Source: Bacteroidales bacterium (GTDB lineage Bacteria > Bacteroidota > Bacteroidia > Bacteroidales > UBA1715). From it: DNA of 40,196 nucleotides. Positions 8,355 to 17,402 of the stretch are shown here, one piece after another. The notes below the pieces were generated by a model. The model did no database searches and was not told where the DNA came from. It worked only from the letters and a program-made list of their open reading frames with translations. The translations under genes and the position numbers were made by a program. The stretch spans positions 1 through 40,196 of the forward strand of contig JAFZTG010000025.1 of assembly GCA_017618935.1 (NCBI GenBank), in the 5' to 3' direction. Position 1 is the first letter of the stretch; each line of letters opens with the position of its first letter.

Positions 8355-9306
8355 TCGATTCTTCAATATAATCGGCTATGATATTGTCTGTCAAAGGCGT
8401 TTGTTGCACTATTCTCACACATTGAGGATAGCGAACAATCTCAATGGGTATAGCACCTTTCTCGTTTCGTTTTTCAAAATCAGCAATCGCCTCAAAATCA
8501 GAGGGATAACACGATTGCACGTTGCTTATGCCAACTAAGAATTTTATTGAAACCTTATCTTCCATCAAATCAACGGCAATGCCGTTTTGTGGAACATTGA
8601 CCAACTTGATGGGAATCTGGAATGTTTGTTCGGTAAACTTCTCCACATCGGCCTTCACACGAATCTTGTCATCGCTAAAACGCACATTGGGAATTGGCAG
8701 CACCTCCAATTCTTTCTCAAAAGACCGACGCACTTTCTTCTTTGAAAACGGTTCGGCATACACCATCTCCAAGGTGTCGATAATCTCAGCGGCACCGTAA
8801 ACAGTGATGGAATCGGGGGTAATAACCATATCCGATAATTCATATTGTTGTTCGTAGGAAAGCGAGATATCGACCTTTACCGGCACTTTTCGAGAATGAA
8901 TTTTCTCAAAAATAAAACCAATTTCCGTCGGATACACTTCCATCACCTTCAACTGTTCGCCCAAAACCGAAAGAATTCGGTTATCCTTGGTGTTTATTCG
9001 GGAAATATTCGTCTTTTTGAGTTGTCCGACATCGATTTTCAGATGCTTTGTGCCAAACAAATAATGATTCAGGATTCCCCACCCCGAAGATTCCACCAAT
9101 ACCTGTATCTCGTTTGGCATTTGCGACACGAATACGAGCGATTTGGGAATGTTTTCATACGAAACGGAAAGCGTCAGTTGTTCGTCGTAGGTCTTTCCCA
9201 TCTCACGCACGAACCACAATGTTGCCGAGATAGCAAAACAAATGAAGAACGGGACATACAGCCGAAGTCCTTTCAACAATTTTATCTTGCTACTATTTCG
9301 TTCCAT
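8347..9306 (-). CDS. YbbR-like domain protein (CdaR-like), membrane anchored
   Basis: A 319-residue protein with one N-terminal membrane segment (LRLYVPFFICFAISATLWFV) and an extracytoplasmic part made of YbbR-like repeats (for example KVPVKVDISLSYEQQYELSDMVITPDSITVYGAAEII, described here by its ends KVPVKV and VYGAAEII). In Firmicutes the related CdaR regulates a diadenylate cyclase; in Bacteroidota the role is unclear. I selected the ATG at 9306 because GAGGTG, a rare clear Shine-Dalgarno-like sequence in this window, lies 6 nt upstream; the GTG at 9315 is part of that same sequence. A terminator hairpin (9321-9357) ends just upstream of the ribosome-binding site, so transcription from yajC is probably reduced here. 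Confidence 0.85.
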   Translation of the reverse strand: MERNSSKIKLLKGLRLYVPFFICFAISATLWFVREMGKTYDEQLTLSVSYENIPKSLVFVSQMPNEIQVLVESSGWGILNHYLFGTKHLKIDVGQLKKTNISRINTKDNRILSVLGEQLKVMEVYPTEIGFIFEKIHSRKVPVKVDISLSYEQQYELSDMVITPDSITVYGAAEIIDTLEMVYAEPFSKKKVRRSFEKELEVLPIPNVRFSDDKIRVKADVEKFTEQTFQIPIKLVNVPQNGIAVDLMEDKVSIKFLVGISNVQSCYPSDFEAIADFEKRNEKGAIPIEIVRYPQCVRIVQQTPLTDNIIADYIEESNE

Positions 9307-9320
9307 CGTTTTCACCTCGT

Positions 9321-9357
9321 AAAAATAAAAAAGGTTGACGAATAAACATCAACCTTT
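9321..9357 (-). terminator. Intrinsic terminator downstream of yajC
   Basis: On the minus strand a 9-bp perfect stem (AAAGGTTGA pairing with TCAACCTTT; plus-strand arms 9330-9338 and 9349-9357) with a 10-nt loop is followed by a T-rich tract (TTTTTTTATTTTT, 9321-9333). It lies between yajC (ends 9381) and the ybbR start (9306), ending within 15 nt of the latter. It could act as a partial terminator that lowers expression of the eight downstream genes relative to yajC. Confidence 0.75.
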
Positions 9358-9380
9358 GTGCTATAAAATACAAAAAGAGA

Positions 9381-9701
9381 CTATTTTTGTTGTTCGCCAA
9401 CATCGGAAGGATCCTTTACCAACGCCGATTTACTGACTTTAATAACAACATCTTTTGAAACTTCCAACAAAACGCTGTTGTCGCCTTTGACTTCAATAAT
9501 TTTTCCGAAAATTCCACCGATTGTAACCACAGAATCGCCTTTTTTCAGTCCTTCACGGAATTTTTGTTCTTCTTTTTGTTTTTTCATTTGTGGACGAATC
9601 ATAAAGATGAAGAAAATCACCATGATTCCGACCAATAGCAGTAAACTACCCATTCCACCACCTTGTGCCGCAGGATCAGCTTGTAATAATACTTGTAACA
9701 T
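9381..9701 (-). CDS. yajC: Preprotein translocase accessory subunit YajC
   Basis: A 106-residue membrane protein that associates with SecDF and SecYEG in protein export. One transmembrane segment (about residues 17-37, MGSLLLLVGIMVIFFIFMI) is followed by the hallmark IRPQMKKQKE and then the cytosolic domain with LKKGDSVVTIGGIFGKIIEV, which is the YajC signature. Length is normal. It has its own promoter-like -7 element (9726-9733) 24 nt upstream and a terminator after it, so it may be transcribed largely as its own unit in spite of lying in the conserved nusB-yajC-ybbR-coaE order. Confidence 0.95.
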   Translation of the reverse strand: MLQVLLQADPAAQGGGMGSLLLLVGIMVIFFIFMIRPQMKKQKEEQKFREGLKKGDSVVTIGGIFGKIIEVKGDNSVLLEVSKDVVIKVSKSALVKDPSDVGEQQK

Positions 9702-9725
9702 ATCTATCTTTTTTTATTGTTTTTG

Positions 9726-9733
9726 CAAAAATA
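9726..9733 (-). promoter_or_regulatory. Promoter -7 element for yajC
   Basis: The minus strand reads TATTTTTG, a full match to the Bacteroidota -7 consensus TAnnTTTG, 24 nt upstream of the yajC ATG. No clear -33 TTTG was found at the usual 19-21 nt spacing. Confidence 0.5.
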
Positions 9734-9767
9734 ACGTATTCAAGAAATAATTATTGAATCCGATATG

Positions 9768-9814
9768 AATTTTTAATTCCAAATTCTTATTTCTTAATTT
9801 TTAATTCTTAATTA
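9768..9814. repeat. AT-rich short direct repeats between DUF1573 gene and yajC
   Basis: The 12-mer AATTTTTAATTC occurs at 9768-9779 and again at 9796-9807, with related TTCTTA units between and after. From memory, this kind of TTAATTTTTAATT low-complexity filler is common between genes in Bacteroidales. It lies in the 115-nt gap, the largest within the minus-strand block. No coding or RNA-structure role is apparent. Confidence 0.6.
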
Positions 9815-9816
9815 CA

Positions 9817-10233
9817 TCACTCCTCCACCACTTGTGCCGTAAATTGAAGCAGATTTCGTGATGGCGACGTGTTGGAATACACGGCAACTTGCTTGGTCTT
9901 GTTTCCCAAACTCTGATGTTGCGTGTCGAATTTCACGATGATTTTTCCTTTCTCGCCCGGTTTTACCGGTTCTTTTGTCCATTCCGGCGTAGTACAGCCG
10001 CACGAAGGATCAACCTCTTCAATTATCAAGTCAATATTACCCGTATTCTTGAAAAAATAAGAATGTTCCACTACTTGACCTTTTACGATTTGTCCGAACG
10101 CATAATTCTTGTTTTCAAACTCGATAGACGTAATCGTATCGGTTGACTTGGTTTCTGCCGTAGAACTCCCCTGTTTGCACGAAATAGCAAAAAACAAAGG
10201 TATTACCGACAAACAAATGAGTATCTTTTTCAT
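9817..10233 (-). CDS. DUF1573 lipoprotein
   Basis: A 138-residue protein with a lipoprotein signal peptide: MKKILICLSVIPLFFAISC, with the lipobox Cys at residue 19, followed by a Ser/Thr linker. The rest is the DUF1573 beta-sandwich (FGQIVKGQVVEHSYFFKNTGNIDLII, then the DPSCGCTTPEW block with two Cys, then PVKPGEKGKIIVKFD), an immunoglobulin-like fold of unknown role that is abundant in Bacteroidota. It should sit in the periplasm, attached to a membrane by its lipid. The ATG overlaps the nusB stop as ATGA, implying coupled translation. The position between nusB and yajC is a gene order I recognise from related genomes. Confidence 0.88.
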   Translation of the reverse strand: MKKILICLSVIPLFFAISCKQGSSTAETKSTDTITSIEFENKNYAFGQIVKGQVVEHSYFFKNTGNIDLIIEEVDPSCGCTTPEWTKEPVKPGEKGKIIVKFDTQHQSLGNKTKQVAVYSNTSPSRNLLQFTAQVVEE

Positions 10234-11183
10234 AATTTTTCAATCAATCCACGTCCAACTTTCTTAATTTTTCCTTCGGATTTCAATTCTTCCGAAACTT
10301 TATGCAAAACGCCGTTCACGAACTTTCCGCTATTCTGCGTGCTGTACCATTTTGCCAATTCTACATATTCGTTCATCGAAACAGGAATAGGAATTTCCTT
10401 GAACACAATCATTTCGGTCAAAGCAAGATGCATAATGATTATGTCCATTTCCGCAACGCGTTCCAATTCCCAGTTTTTAAGATTTTTCTGAATGTACGGT
10501 GTCAACTCGTCCCACGAATTCAATGTCTTTATAAACAACATGAAACCGAAATCGTGCGTATCGGCATCGGCAAACATAGGAAGAATCTCACCTCCTTCGG
10601 GATTTTTCTCGGAGAACGATTTTATAGTTTTTTCCACCATTGAAATCACGCTATCCACATCATCGTTCCAAAAGATTGAATTGTCCTCAAACGTGTCGGC
10701 CAACAATTCCGATTCGGCAATAATATTCTGCAAAATGACGCGGACGAAGTTGTTGTCATTCTTGTAGGTATCTTCCGAAGCGATATAGTCATTGTAAGAC
10801 TCTGTCTCAGAATCAATTATAGTATTAAAAATCTTTTTGAAAGGAATTTGGTAATTAACCAACGATATTTTCTCGTGTTCAATGATTTTTTGCAATTGGG
10901 CGTTGTTTTCCAATTGAAGCAAGACACGATTGTCGGCAAGACGCTGAATTCGTTGCCAAGCGGCATCGTTCTTAATCTGTCGTTCCTTTATCTGACCGAT
11001 ACGCATCTCGGCGTAACGACGAATTTCAACCAAGATGAGCAGAAACATCAGATACTGTTCGTATGATTTTTTCAAGCTAAACTCCAATTCTTTGTTAAAG
11101 TTCTCGAACTCGGGATTTTCCGTTCTTTTATAAGCGTAAAGCGTCTGCAACACCTTGATACGAATCAAATGTCTGCCAATCAT
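10230..11183 (-). CDS. nusB: Transcription antitermination factor NusB
   Basis: About 317 residues, roughly twice the length of E. coli NusB, as is usual in Bacteroidota, where an N-terminal extension precedes the NusB domain. The N-terminus (MIGRHLIRIKVLQTLYAYK) matches the lineage's typical start, and the C-terminal 110 residues contain the NusB core (ELERVAEMDIIIMHLALTEM and SMNEYVELAKWYSTQNSGKFVNGVL, given here in parts). Known role: with NusE (S10) it binds boxA RNA and supports rRNA antitermination. An alternative ATG at 11195 would add four residues. It is the first gene of the long minus-strand block, with a -7 element 36 nt upstream. Confidence 0.92.
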   Translation of the reverse strand: MIGRHLIRIKVLQTLYAYKRTENPEFENFNKELEFSLKKSYEQYLMFLLILVEIRRYAEMRIGQIKERQIKNDAAWQRIQRLADNRVLLQLENNAQLQKIIEHEKISLVNYQIPFKKIFNTIIDSETESYNDYIASEDTYKNDNNFVRVILQNIIAESELLADTFEDNSIFWNDDVDSVISMVEKTIKSFSEKNPEGGEILPMFADADTHDFGFMLFIKTLNSWDELTPYIQKNLKNWELERVAEMDIIIMHLALTEMIVFKEIPIPVSMNEYVELAKWYSTQNSGKFVNGVLHKVSEELKSEGKIKKVGRGLIEKL

Positions 11184-11219
11184 ACTTATATTCATAACTC
11201 AATGACCATTTGTTTGGGG

Positions 11220-11227
11220 CAAAAATA
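11220..11227 (-). promoter_or_regulatory. Promoter -7 element for nusB block
   Basis: The minus strand reads TATTTTTG, matching TAnnTTTG, 36 nt upstream of the preferred nusB start. A candidate TTTC lies 22 nt further upstream, slightly beyond the usual spacing. Confidence 0.5.
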
Positions 11228-11365
11228 CATAAAAATATTACGTACATAAGAAAATCTTTTCCCGAAATTCATAAAATGTTTATAACTAAACTAACACAAC
11301 AGCCCTGTTTAATCATAAAACATTGTTTTACAGCAATAACAAGCGAATGAAATATTTATGAATAA

Positions 11366-11698
11366 AAGATAAAATTACACTGCAAAATCGGAACGCTTTC
11401 ACTTTTTTGTCTTCGGCGGGAAAAACAAACAGAATCTCTCCTACCACTCTCTCAACGAATTGAAGCCGTCGGCTTCGTAGTTGTATTAAAATGGACACGA
11501 GCCGACGAATTACGCATACATGACGTTTTGCAGGTGTACGACGAGAAAAGCCGCAGCCTGAAACCCGTGACAATCACCGATTTACGCATATCGGCGGAAT
11601 CAATGGAGATTTATAATATCACAACCTCAAAACATACCTATTTTGCAAACGGAGTGCTTGTTCATAATAAAAATAACGTTCATTTTTGCGTTCCATAA
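11366..11698 (+). pseudogene. Remnant of a Hint-domain (hedgehog/intein-type) protein
   Basis: This frame is open from 11366 to the TAA at 11696-11698 but has no plausible start of its own. Its last 65 or so residues fit the second half of a Hint domain: a KWTRADELRIHD segment (the usual W...A.eL..gD block), then MEIYNITTSKHTYFANG and finally VLVHNK, which is the C-terminal splice/cleavage motif with His-Asn. The first half of the domain, including the nucleophilic Cys/Ser block and the TxxH block, is missing; upstream of about 11400 the sequence does not look coding. The fragment lies in the 550-nt gap between nusB and clpC and runs into the clpC promoter region. Known of the family: Hint domains self-cleave and are often attached to secreted toxins or adhesins. 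I read it as the decayed tail of a lost or moved gene. Confidence 0.65.
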
Positions 11699-11710
11699 AG
11701 CAATTTTTGG

Positions 11711-11718
11711 TATTTTTA
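11711..11718 (+). promoter_or_regulatory. Possible clpC promoter -7 element
   Basis: TATTTTTA differs from TAnnTTTG only at the last base; TTTG at 11685-11688 lies 22 nt upstream as a candidate -33 element, and the clpC ATG is 15 nt downstream. The proposed promoter overlaps the end of the Hint remnant. Confidence 0.35.
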
Positions 11719-11733
11719 CAAAAATTTCATTAT

Positions 11734-14280
11734 ATGGAAAACTCCAAATCAATGACGGAAGTCTTGCAAAATAGTCGCGAAGAGGCGATTCGCTTAGGAA
11801 ATCGGGCTCTCACGAGCGACCATTTTTGTCTGGGTATTCTGCGGGTAAAACAATGTCTGGCACATGCCATTCTTCACGAATTTAACTGTGACTTTGAACT
11901 TGTTCGTAATTCTATTGAGCGTGAATTGTTGCAAAACGAGCCGCTTGACATTACAGAAACGAAAACCATACCTCTTGACACCAACGCTGTTCGTGTGTTG
12001 ACTATTGCCCAACTTGAGGCGAACAATTTCGGGAAGAATTTGTTGCATTCCGAACATTTCTTGCTCGCTCTCCTACGCGACGACCAGTCAATCTGTTCCA
12101 AAGTATTTCTTTCACAAGGAATTACCTACGATAGCGTAAAAAATAGCATAAAACGGAAATACAACTCGCCACACTACAATCAAAAACCTGAAAAAACGGA
12201 AGATTCGGAACCCAAGGACGAATTTACGGCTGACGAAAACGAGCAACCTAAGTTTCCCTACGAGCCACGATATCCGCAACGACCAGAACAAAAGAGTTCG
12301 CCGAAGGGAAATACCGACACTCCCCTGTTGGACAAATTCGGTCGTGACTTGACACAAGAGGCACGAGACGGAAAACTCGACATTGTGGTCGGACGCGACA
12401 ACGAAATCAACCGTATAGCACAAATCCTAAGTCGCCGAAAGAAAAACAACCCTGTCCTGATTGGCGAGCCTGGCGTGGGAAAATCGGCCATAGTGGAAGG
12501 TTTGGCACGAAAAATCGTGAATCACGAAGTGTCACGCATCTTATACGACAAACGTCTGGTAACCATCGATATGGCATCTATGGTTGCCGGTACAAAATAT
12601 CGTGGTCAGTTTGAGGAACGAATCAAGACATTGATTCAGGAACTGAAAAACACCAAAGACATTATCCTGTTTATTGACGAAATCCACACCATTGTGGGTG
12701 CCGGTGGTGCTTCCGGCTCGCTCGACGCGGCAAACATACTAAAACCGGCGTTGGCCCGTGGCGAAATCCAATGCATTGGTGCCACCACGCTCGACGAATA
12801 TCGGCAACATATTGAGAAAGATGGAGCCTTGGAACGCCGTTTTCAGAAGGTTTTGGTGGAACAACCATCAATTGAGGAGACAATCAACATCTTGAACAAG
12901 GTAAAAACACATTATGAGAAATATCACAACGTGTATTACACCGAAAAAGCCATCAAGGCGTGCGTAATCCTTACACAACGATACATCTCAGACCGTTGCC
13001 TGCCCGACAAGGCGATTGACGCAATGGACGAAGCGGGTGCACACGTTCACATTCAGAACATAGTCGCTCCGTCCGACATAGTTTCCATGGAAGAAGAAGT
13101 GGTGAAAATCAACAAACAGATTCAGGAATTATGCAAACTGCAACAATACGAGAAAGCCGCCGAACTACGCGACAGCCGAAACAAACTCAACAACCAGATT
13201 GCAGAAGCAAAACATAATTGGCAAAAAACGCTCGAAGAAAACCACAATCCCGTAACCGAAGACACGATTGCCGAAGTTGTGGCAATGATGACGGGCGTGC
13301 CTGTAAAACGTATCGCACAAGAAGAAAGCACTCGCCTACTGCAAATGTTCAACGAACTGCGCGGATCGGTAATCGGTCAGGACGATGCCATAAAACAAGT
13401 GGTGAAGGCAATTCAACGCAACCGTGCCGGACTGAAAGACCCGAACAAACCTATAGGAACGTTCATTTTCCTTGGTCCTACGGGTGTCGGTAAGACCGAA
13501 TTGGCAAAAGTGCTTGCCGAATATCTCTTTGACTCACGCGACGCGCTTATCCGCATCGATATGAGCGAATATATGGAGAAATACTCCGTCTCTCGCCTCG
13601 TTGGCGCACCTCCGGGATATGTAGGCTACGAGGAAGGCGGCCAGTTGACGGAAAAAGTTCGTCGGAAACCATATTCTGTCGTGTTGCTTGACGAAATTGA
13701 GAAGGCAAACCCCGACGTGTTCAACATATTGCTCCAGGTACTTGACGAAGGTCATTTGACCGACAGTCTCGGACGAAAGGTAAGTTTCAAGAACACTATC
13801 ATTATCATGACGTCGAACATAGGTAGTCGCTCACTTACGCAATTCAGTAGCAACGTGGGATTTAGCGCGAAGACCAAGGAAGAACAAGCGTCGGAATACG
13901 CCAAGAGCATCACCGACAAGGAGTTAAAGAAAACCTTCTCCCCTGAATTCCTAAACCGTGTGGACGATATAATTCAATTCAACGTATTGACTAAGAGCGA
14001 TATACACAAGATTATCGACATTGAGTTGAAAAACATTTTCCAGCGAACTCGCGACCTGAATCTGTCGCTGCAATTAACCGACACAATGAAAGACTTCATT
14101 GTTGACAAGGGTTATGACCAACGCAACGGCGCACGTCCGCTCAAGAGAGCAATTCAGAAATATCTGGAAGACCCTCTTGCCGAATATATTCTCGCCCACC
14201 CGGTAAAAGAGAATTCCACACTTGAATTAACAGTAGAAAACGACGAAGTAACCATTCACGAATTAGAAAATGAGCAATAA
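11734..14280 (+). CDS. clpC: ATP-dependent Clp protease ATPase subunit ClpC
   Basis: An 848-residue Hsp100 unfoldase. Domains in order: Clp N-terminal double repeat (about 1-145), a charged linker, AAA1 with Walker A GEPGVGKS at 244 and Walker [10 protein letters not shown], a short middle domain with a UVR motif ([10 protein letters not shown] near 471), AAA2 with Walker A GPTGVGKT at 581 and Walker B VLLDEIEK, and the C-terminal D2-small domain. VGF at about 708-710 corresponds to the loop that docks on ClpP, and together with the short UVR-containing middle region this favours ClpC over the disaggregase ClpB. It feeds unfolded substrates to ClpP, which is not in this window. The start at 11734 ([13 protein letters not shown]) fits the family; the longer open frame upstream is not needed. 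Its 3' end overlaps the amylase gene by 11 nt. Confidence 0.93.
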   Translation: MENSKSMTEVLQNSREEAIRLGNRALTSDHFCLGILRVKQCLAHAILHEFNCDFELVRNSIERELLQNEPLDITETKTIPLDTNAVRVLTIAQLEANNFGKNLLHSEHFLLALLRDDQSICSKVFLSQGITYDSVKNSIKRKYNSPHYNQKPEKTEDSEPKDEFTADENEQPKFPYEPRYPQRPEQKSSPKGNTDTPLLDKFGRDLTQEARDGKLDIVVGRDNEINRIAQILSRRKKNNPVLIGEPGVGKSAIVEGLARKIVNHEVSRILYDKRLVTIDMASMVAGTKYRGQFEERIKTLIQELKNTKDIILFIDEIHTIVGAGGASGSLDAANILKPALARGEIQCIGATTLDEYRQHIEKDGALERRFQKVLVEQPSIEETINILNKVKTHYEKYHNVYYTEKAIKACVILTQRYISDRCLPDKAIDAMDEAGAHVHIQNIVAPSDIVSMEEEVVKINKQIQELCKLQQYEKAAELRDSRNKLNNQIAEAKHNWQKTLEENHNPVTEDTIAEVVAMMTGVPVKRIAQEESTRLLQMFNELRGSVIGQDDAIKQVVKAIQRNRAGLKDPNKPIGTFIFLGPTGVGKTELAKVLAEYLFDSRDALIRIDMSEYMEKYSVSRLVGAPPGYVGYEEGGQLTEKVRRKPYSVVLLDEIEKANPDVFNILLQVLDEGHLTDSLGRKVSFKNTIIIMTSNIGSRSLTQFSSNVGFSAKTKEEQASEYAKSITDKELKKTFSPEFLNRVDDIIQFNVLTKSDIHKIIDIELKNIFQRTRDLNLSLQLTDTMKDFIVDKGYDQRNGARPLKRAIQKYLEDPLAEYILAHPVKENSTLELTVENDEVTIHELENEQ

Positions 14281-16618
14281 GATTTGTAACCTTGCATCGG
14301 AAATTCATTTAGGAACAGTTGAAACAATTGTTTACTTGCAAGATTATATTCTTGATACACAAGATATTACGTCAATCACCGCCCCACAAGGCATTGAGGT
14401 TTGGGAAAACAAGGCTGACGCTAAAATCAAGTTAATCATCACAAACAACGACATAGTGCTTCCTGTGAGCAATCTCGACATTCACTATGCCGACGGCACA
14501 AAAGAATCGCTCATTTTAATCAAGTCGAAAAAGATACATCACGTAATTAAGTATATACCACAACATTACGTTACTTCGGTGCAGATAGCAGGCGATTTCA
14601 ATAGTTGGAATCCCAAGGGATACAATTTCTCGTACATCGACAATTGCTGGCAGTATACCTTGGAGGTTGAGCCGGGAAACTATTCCTACCAACTGATTGT
14701 TGACGGAAACTGGATAAAAGACCCGCTAAACAACGAAGTGTTGGAAAACGGCTATGGCGGCTACAACTCGCTCCTGCGCGTTCCCTTTGCCGACGAACAC
14801 AATATGGTGCTCGACACGATTCAAGTACTCGACAATAACATTGTCATATCCGCATCCGACGCTGTTTCGGGCTATCTGTGCGCATGGCAGAATCAGGTGA
14901 TAAACGAATCGAACACGTTCCGTCAGCAAAATCGCATTATTGTTACCATTCCTGCCGAAGCAAAGAAAATACAACGAAGTTATATCCGCATTTATGGCTA
15001 TAACACCAACACAATGACCAACGACTTGCTGATTCCGCTGGAATATGGAGAAGTGGTTTCGTCAAGCTCGCAACTCACTCGTGACGATAAGGAGAAACAA
15101 GTTATTTATTTTGCCTTGATTGACCGCTTCAATAACGGCAATCACAAAAACAAAGTCAATTTGCCTATTTTTGAACAAGTACACGCAAAACTGAACTTCT
15201 ATGGTGGCGATTTGTGCGGCATAAAACAGAAAATCGAAGATGGGTACTTTGATAATTTGGGTATCAACACGATATGGATTTCTCCCGTTGTAAAGAATCC
15301 TGATATTCCTATTGAAAAAAATGGACGAAAATCAGCAGGTTATCATGGTTACTGGCCGTTGAAATCCGACGCTATCGACGAACATTTTGGTACCGAAGCC
15401 GACTTGCACGAACTGGTGGAAACGGCTCACAAGCACAACATCAACATTATTTTGGACTATGTGGCAAATCACGTGTATAAGGACAATCCTATCATACTTG
15501 AGCACCCGAACTGGTGTACACCACTTTATTTGCCCGATGGCTCAAAAAATATAGGTCGATGGGAAGATCAACGCTTTACCACGTGGTTTGAGGAATTTCT
15601 TCCCACTCTCGACTTTGACAAGCCCGCCGTGGTTGAAACTATGACCGACATTGCCGTAACGTGGATTGAAAAATTTGATTTGGACGGATTTCGTCACGAT
15701 GCGACAAAACATATTCAAACTGAATTTTGGCGTAAACTCACCAAGAAATTGAAGGAAAAAGTTGTCGTTCCCAAACACAAACGTTTGTTCCAAATTGGAG
15801 AAACATTTGGTGGTCGTGAAATGTTGCAAAGCTACGTCAATTCTGGTATTCACGATTCTCAGTTCTCGTTCAACCTGTATTACGAGACCCGTTCTGCATT
15901 CTTATACGAAGAAGTGCATTTTGAGAAATTGAGCATTTGCCTTCGTCAGGAAATGGAATTCTTTGGTAGTCACCACCTTATGGGTAACATTTCAGGAAAT
16001 CACGATTTGCCACGATTCATCTCCTACGCAGGTGAAGATTTGTGGACCAACCAAAATGCCGAATACGAAGGTTGGAACCGACACATTACGGTGAAGAATC
16101 CTATCGGGTATCAGAAATTGGCTATGCTTCTCGCCTTCAACGCAACAATTCCGGGTATTCCTGTCATTTATTACGGCGACGAAATCGGTATTCCAGGCGG
16201 TGGCGACCCCGACAATCGCCGACCAATGTATTTCACAGGACTCTCGGCTCACGAAAGCGAAAATCTTGCTTTGACACAACGGTTAGGACAAATTCGAGGA
16301 ACATTCCTCCCCTTTATTTACGGAGATTTCAAGTTCATCAAAATTGAAAAACAAATTCTCATTTATAAGAGGAAATATTTTGATGAATTTGCCTATGTCA
16401 TCTTCAATAAGACAAAAGAGACGCAAACTATTGAAATTCAATTAGATTCGCACGTTGATTACACACAAATCCAGTCATTCTCGCAATGTAAGTTCTATAT
16501 GCGCAATCTTCAATTGTTCGTTGAAGTTCCATCAATGAGTTTCGAGATTCTTTATCATCGTAAGCCCGCAAAACAAGAACAAAAAGTTGTAAATCCGTAT
16601 GAAAGGTTTATCAATTAG
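14270..16618 (+). CDS. Alpha-amylase family glycosidase (GH13) with glycogen-binding module
   Basis: A 782-residue enzyme without a signal peptide, so probably cytosolic and acting on alpha-glucans such as glycogen or imported maltodextrin. Residues about 95-165 form a CBM48/AMPK-type glycogen-binding module (VQIAGDFNSWNP, then YSYQLIVDGNWIKDP). The GH13 barrel follows from about 280 to 690. Conserved regions are present: DYVANHV; the nucleophile Asp near 477 in DGFRHDATKH; the acid/base Glu near 511 in IGETFGG; and the transition-state Asp near 579 in SGNHDLPRF. A C-terminal beta domain closes the protein. The layout resembles neopullulanase/cyclomaltodextrinase-like enzymes; exact bond specificity is not readable. 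It overlaps clpC by 11 nt and the following gene by 20 nt. Confidence 0.92.
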   Translation: MSNKICNLASEIHLGTVETIVYLQDYILDTQDITSITAPQGIEVWENKADAKIKLIITNNDIVLPVSNLDIHYADGTKESLILIKSKKIHHVIKYIPQHYVTSVQIAGDFNSWNPKGYNFSYIDNCWQYTLEVEPGNYSYQLIVDGNWIKDPLNNEVLENGYGGYNSLLRVPFADEHNMVLDTIQVLDNNIVISASDAVSGYLCAWQNQVINESNTFRQQNRIIVTIPAEAKKIQRSYIRIYGYNTNTMTNDLLIPLEYGEVVSSSSQLTRDDKEKQVIYFALIDRFNNGNHKNKVNLPIFEQVHAKLNFYGGDLCGIKQKIEDGYFDNLGINTIWISPVVKNPDIPIEKNGRKSAGYHGYWPLKSDAIDEHFGTEADLHELVETAHKHNINIILDYVANHVYKDNPIILEHPNWCTPLYLPDGSKNIGRWEDQRFTTWFEEFLPTLDFDKPAVVETMTDIAVTWIEKFDLDGFRHDATKHIQTEFWRKLTKKLKEKVVVPKHKRLFQIGETFGGREMLQSYVNSGIHDSQFSFNLYYETRSAFLYEEVHFEKLSICLRQEMEFFGSHHLMGNISGNHDLPRFISYAGEDLWTNQNAEYEGWNRHITVKNPIGYQKLAMLLAFNATIPGIPVIYYGDEIGIPGGGDPDNRRPMYFTGLSAHESENLALTQRLGQIRGTFLPFIYGDFKFIKIEKQILIYKRKYFDEFAYVIFNKTKETQTIEIQLDSHVDYTQIQSFSQCKFYMRNLQLFVEVPSMSFEILYHRKPAKQEQKVVNPYERFIN

Positions 16619-17399
16619 CATTGTTTGCTTGCTTTTTCTCGTTTCTCCCCTCATAGGACTCGCCCAATCACGTGTCGGGCTGAATTACGGCGTTCACGTG
16701 GGTTGGCTCAATGTGGGAAAAGAAGAGGCACAAATGTATATTGGAGAATATGGTGTAAATAGTAAGATTGATTTGCAATATCTTTTAATTGAAAACGAAA
16801 CAAATTATACAAAACTAAAGGAATATTACAACGACGATTTTTCATTGTATGAACTGCCACAAAAAGTCGCATACAAGTCAACGCTGAGTATTGGCGGCAC
16901 TTTGCAGTATTACACGACGGAAACATTCGCCATTTTTTCCAACGATATTTTTGCAAGTCCTTCAATCAAAAACGGAACGTTTTCAATTAAATTACAGTCA
17001 AAAACGGGCAGTTTGTCAAACAAAGTGATTGAACACGGCTCAATTACGGCGAAAGAAAATCGTTTTAATTTTGAATTGGGAATTCACAAAGCGTTTAAAA
17101 CAAAGACAAACATTTTGCCTTATTTGGAAGCTACTGCGTGTTTGTCGTATTTAGAAGTAAAATCACATGAAATATCAATCGGAAACGTAAAACAAAACAT
17201 AAGCTATTCAAATTCGCAAAATTCAACAACTTTTTCAAAATGCGGTTTTGGTGGTGAAATCGCAGGTGGCGTACAATTGCCCCTATCCGAAAAATTTTAT
17301 TTATATGCAGGAATGTCCGTTACTGCCTATAAATTCAACATCGTCGGACAAATTCCATTTTCCTTTGCTAAAGCCATTGATTTTAAACTTTTATTATAG
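16599..17399 (+). CDS. Exported protein of unknown function, beta-rich
   Basis: A 266-residue protein with a signal peptide (MKGLSISIVCLLFLVSPLIGLAQ). The mature part is rich in alternating hydrophobic and polar residues with many Ser, Thr, Asn and aromatic positions (LNYGVHVGWLNVG, then LSIGGTLQYYTTETF, then FGGEIAGGVQLPLSEKFYLY) and ends in FKLLL. This is compatible with an outer-membrane beta-barrel, though the terminal residue is not aromatic. I do not recognise a family. Its ATG lies 20 nt before the amylase stop, and the helicase follows after 3 nt, so it is translated within the clpC-amylase transcript. Neither neighbour suggests a role. Confidence 0.65.
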   Translation: MKGLSISIVCLLFLVSPLIGLAQSRVGLNYGVHVGWLNVGKEEAQMYIGEYGVNSKIDLQYLLIENETNYTKLKEYYNDDFSLYELPQKVAYKSTLSIGGTLQYYTTETFAIFSNDIFASPSIKNGTFSIKLQSKTGSLSNKVIEHGSITAKENRFNFELGIHKAFKTKTNILPYLEATACLSYLEVKSHEISIGNVKQNISYSNSQNSTTFSKCGFGGEIAGGVQLPLSEKFYLYAGMSVTAYKFNIVGQIPFSFAKAIDFKLLL

Positions 17400-17402
17400 C
17401 GT

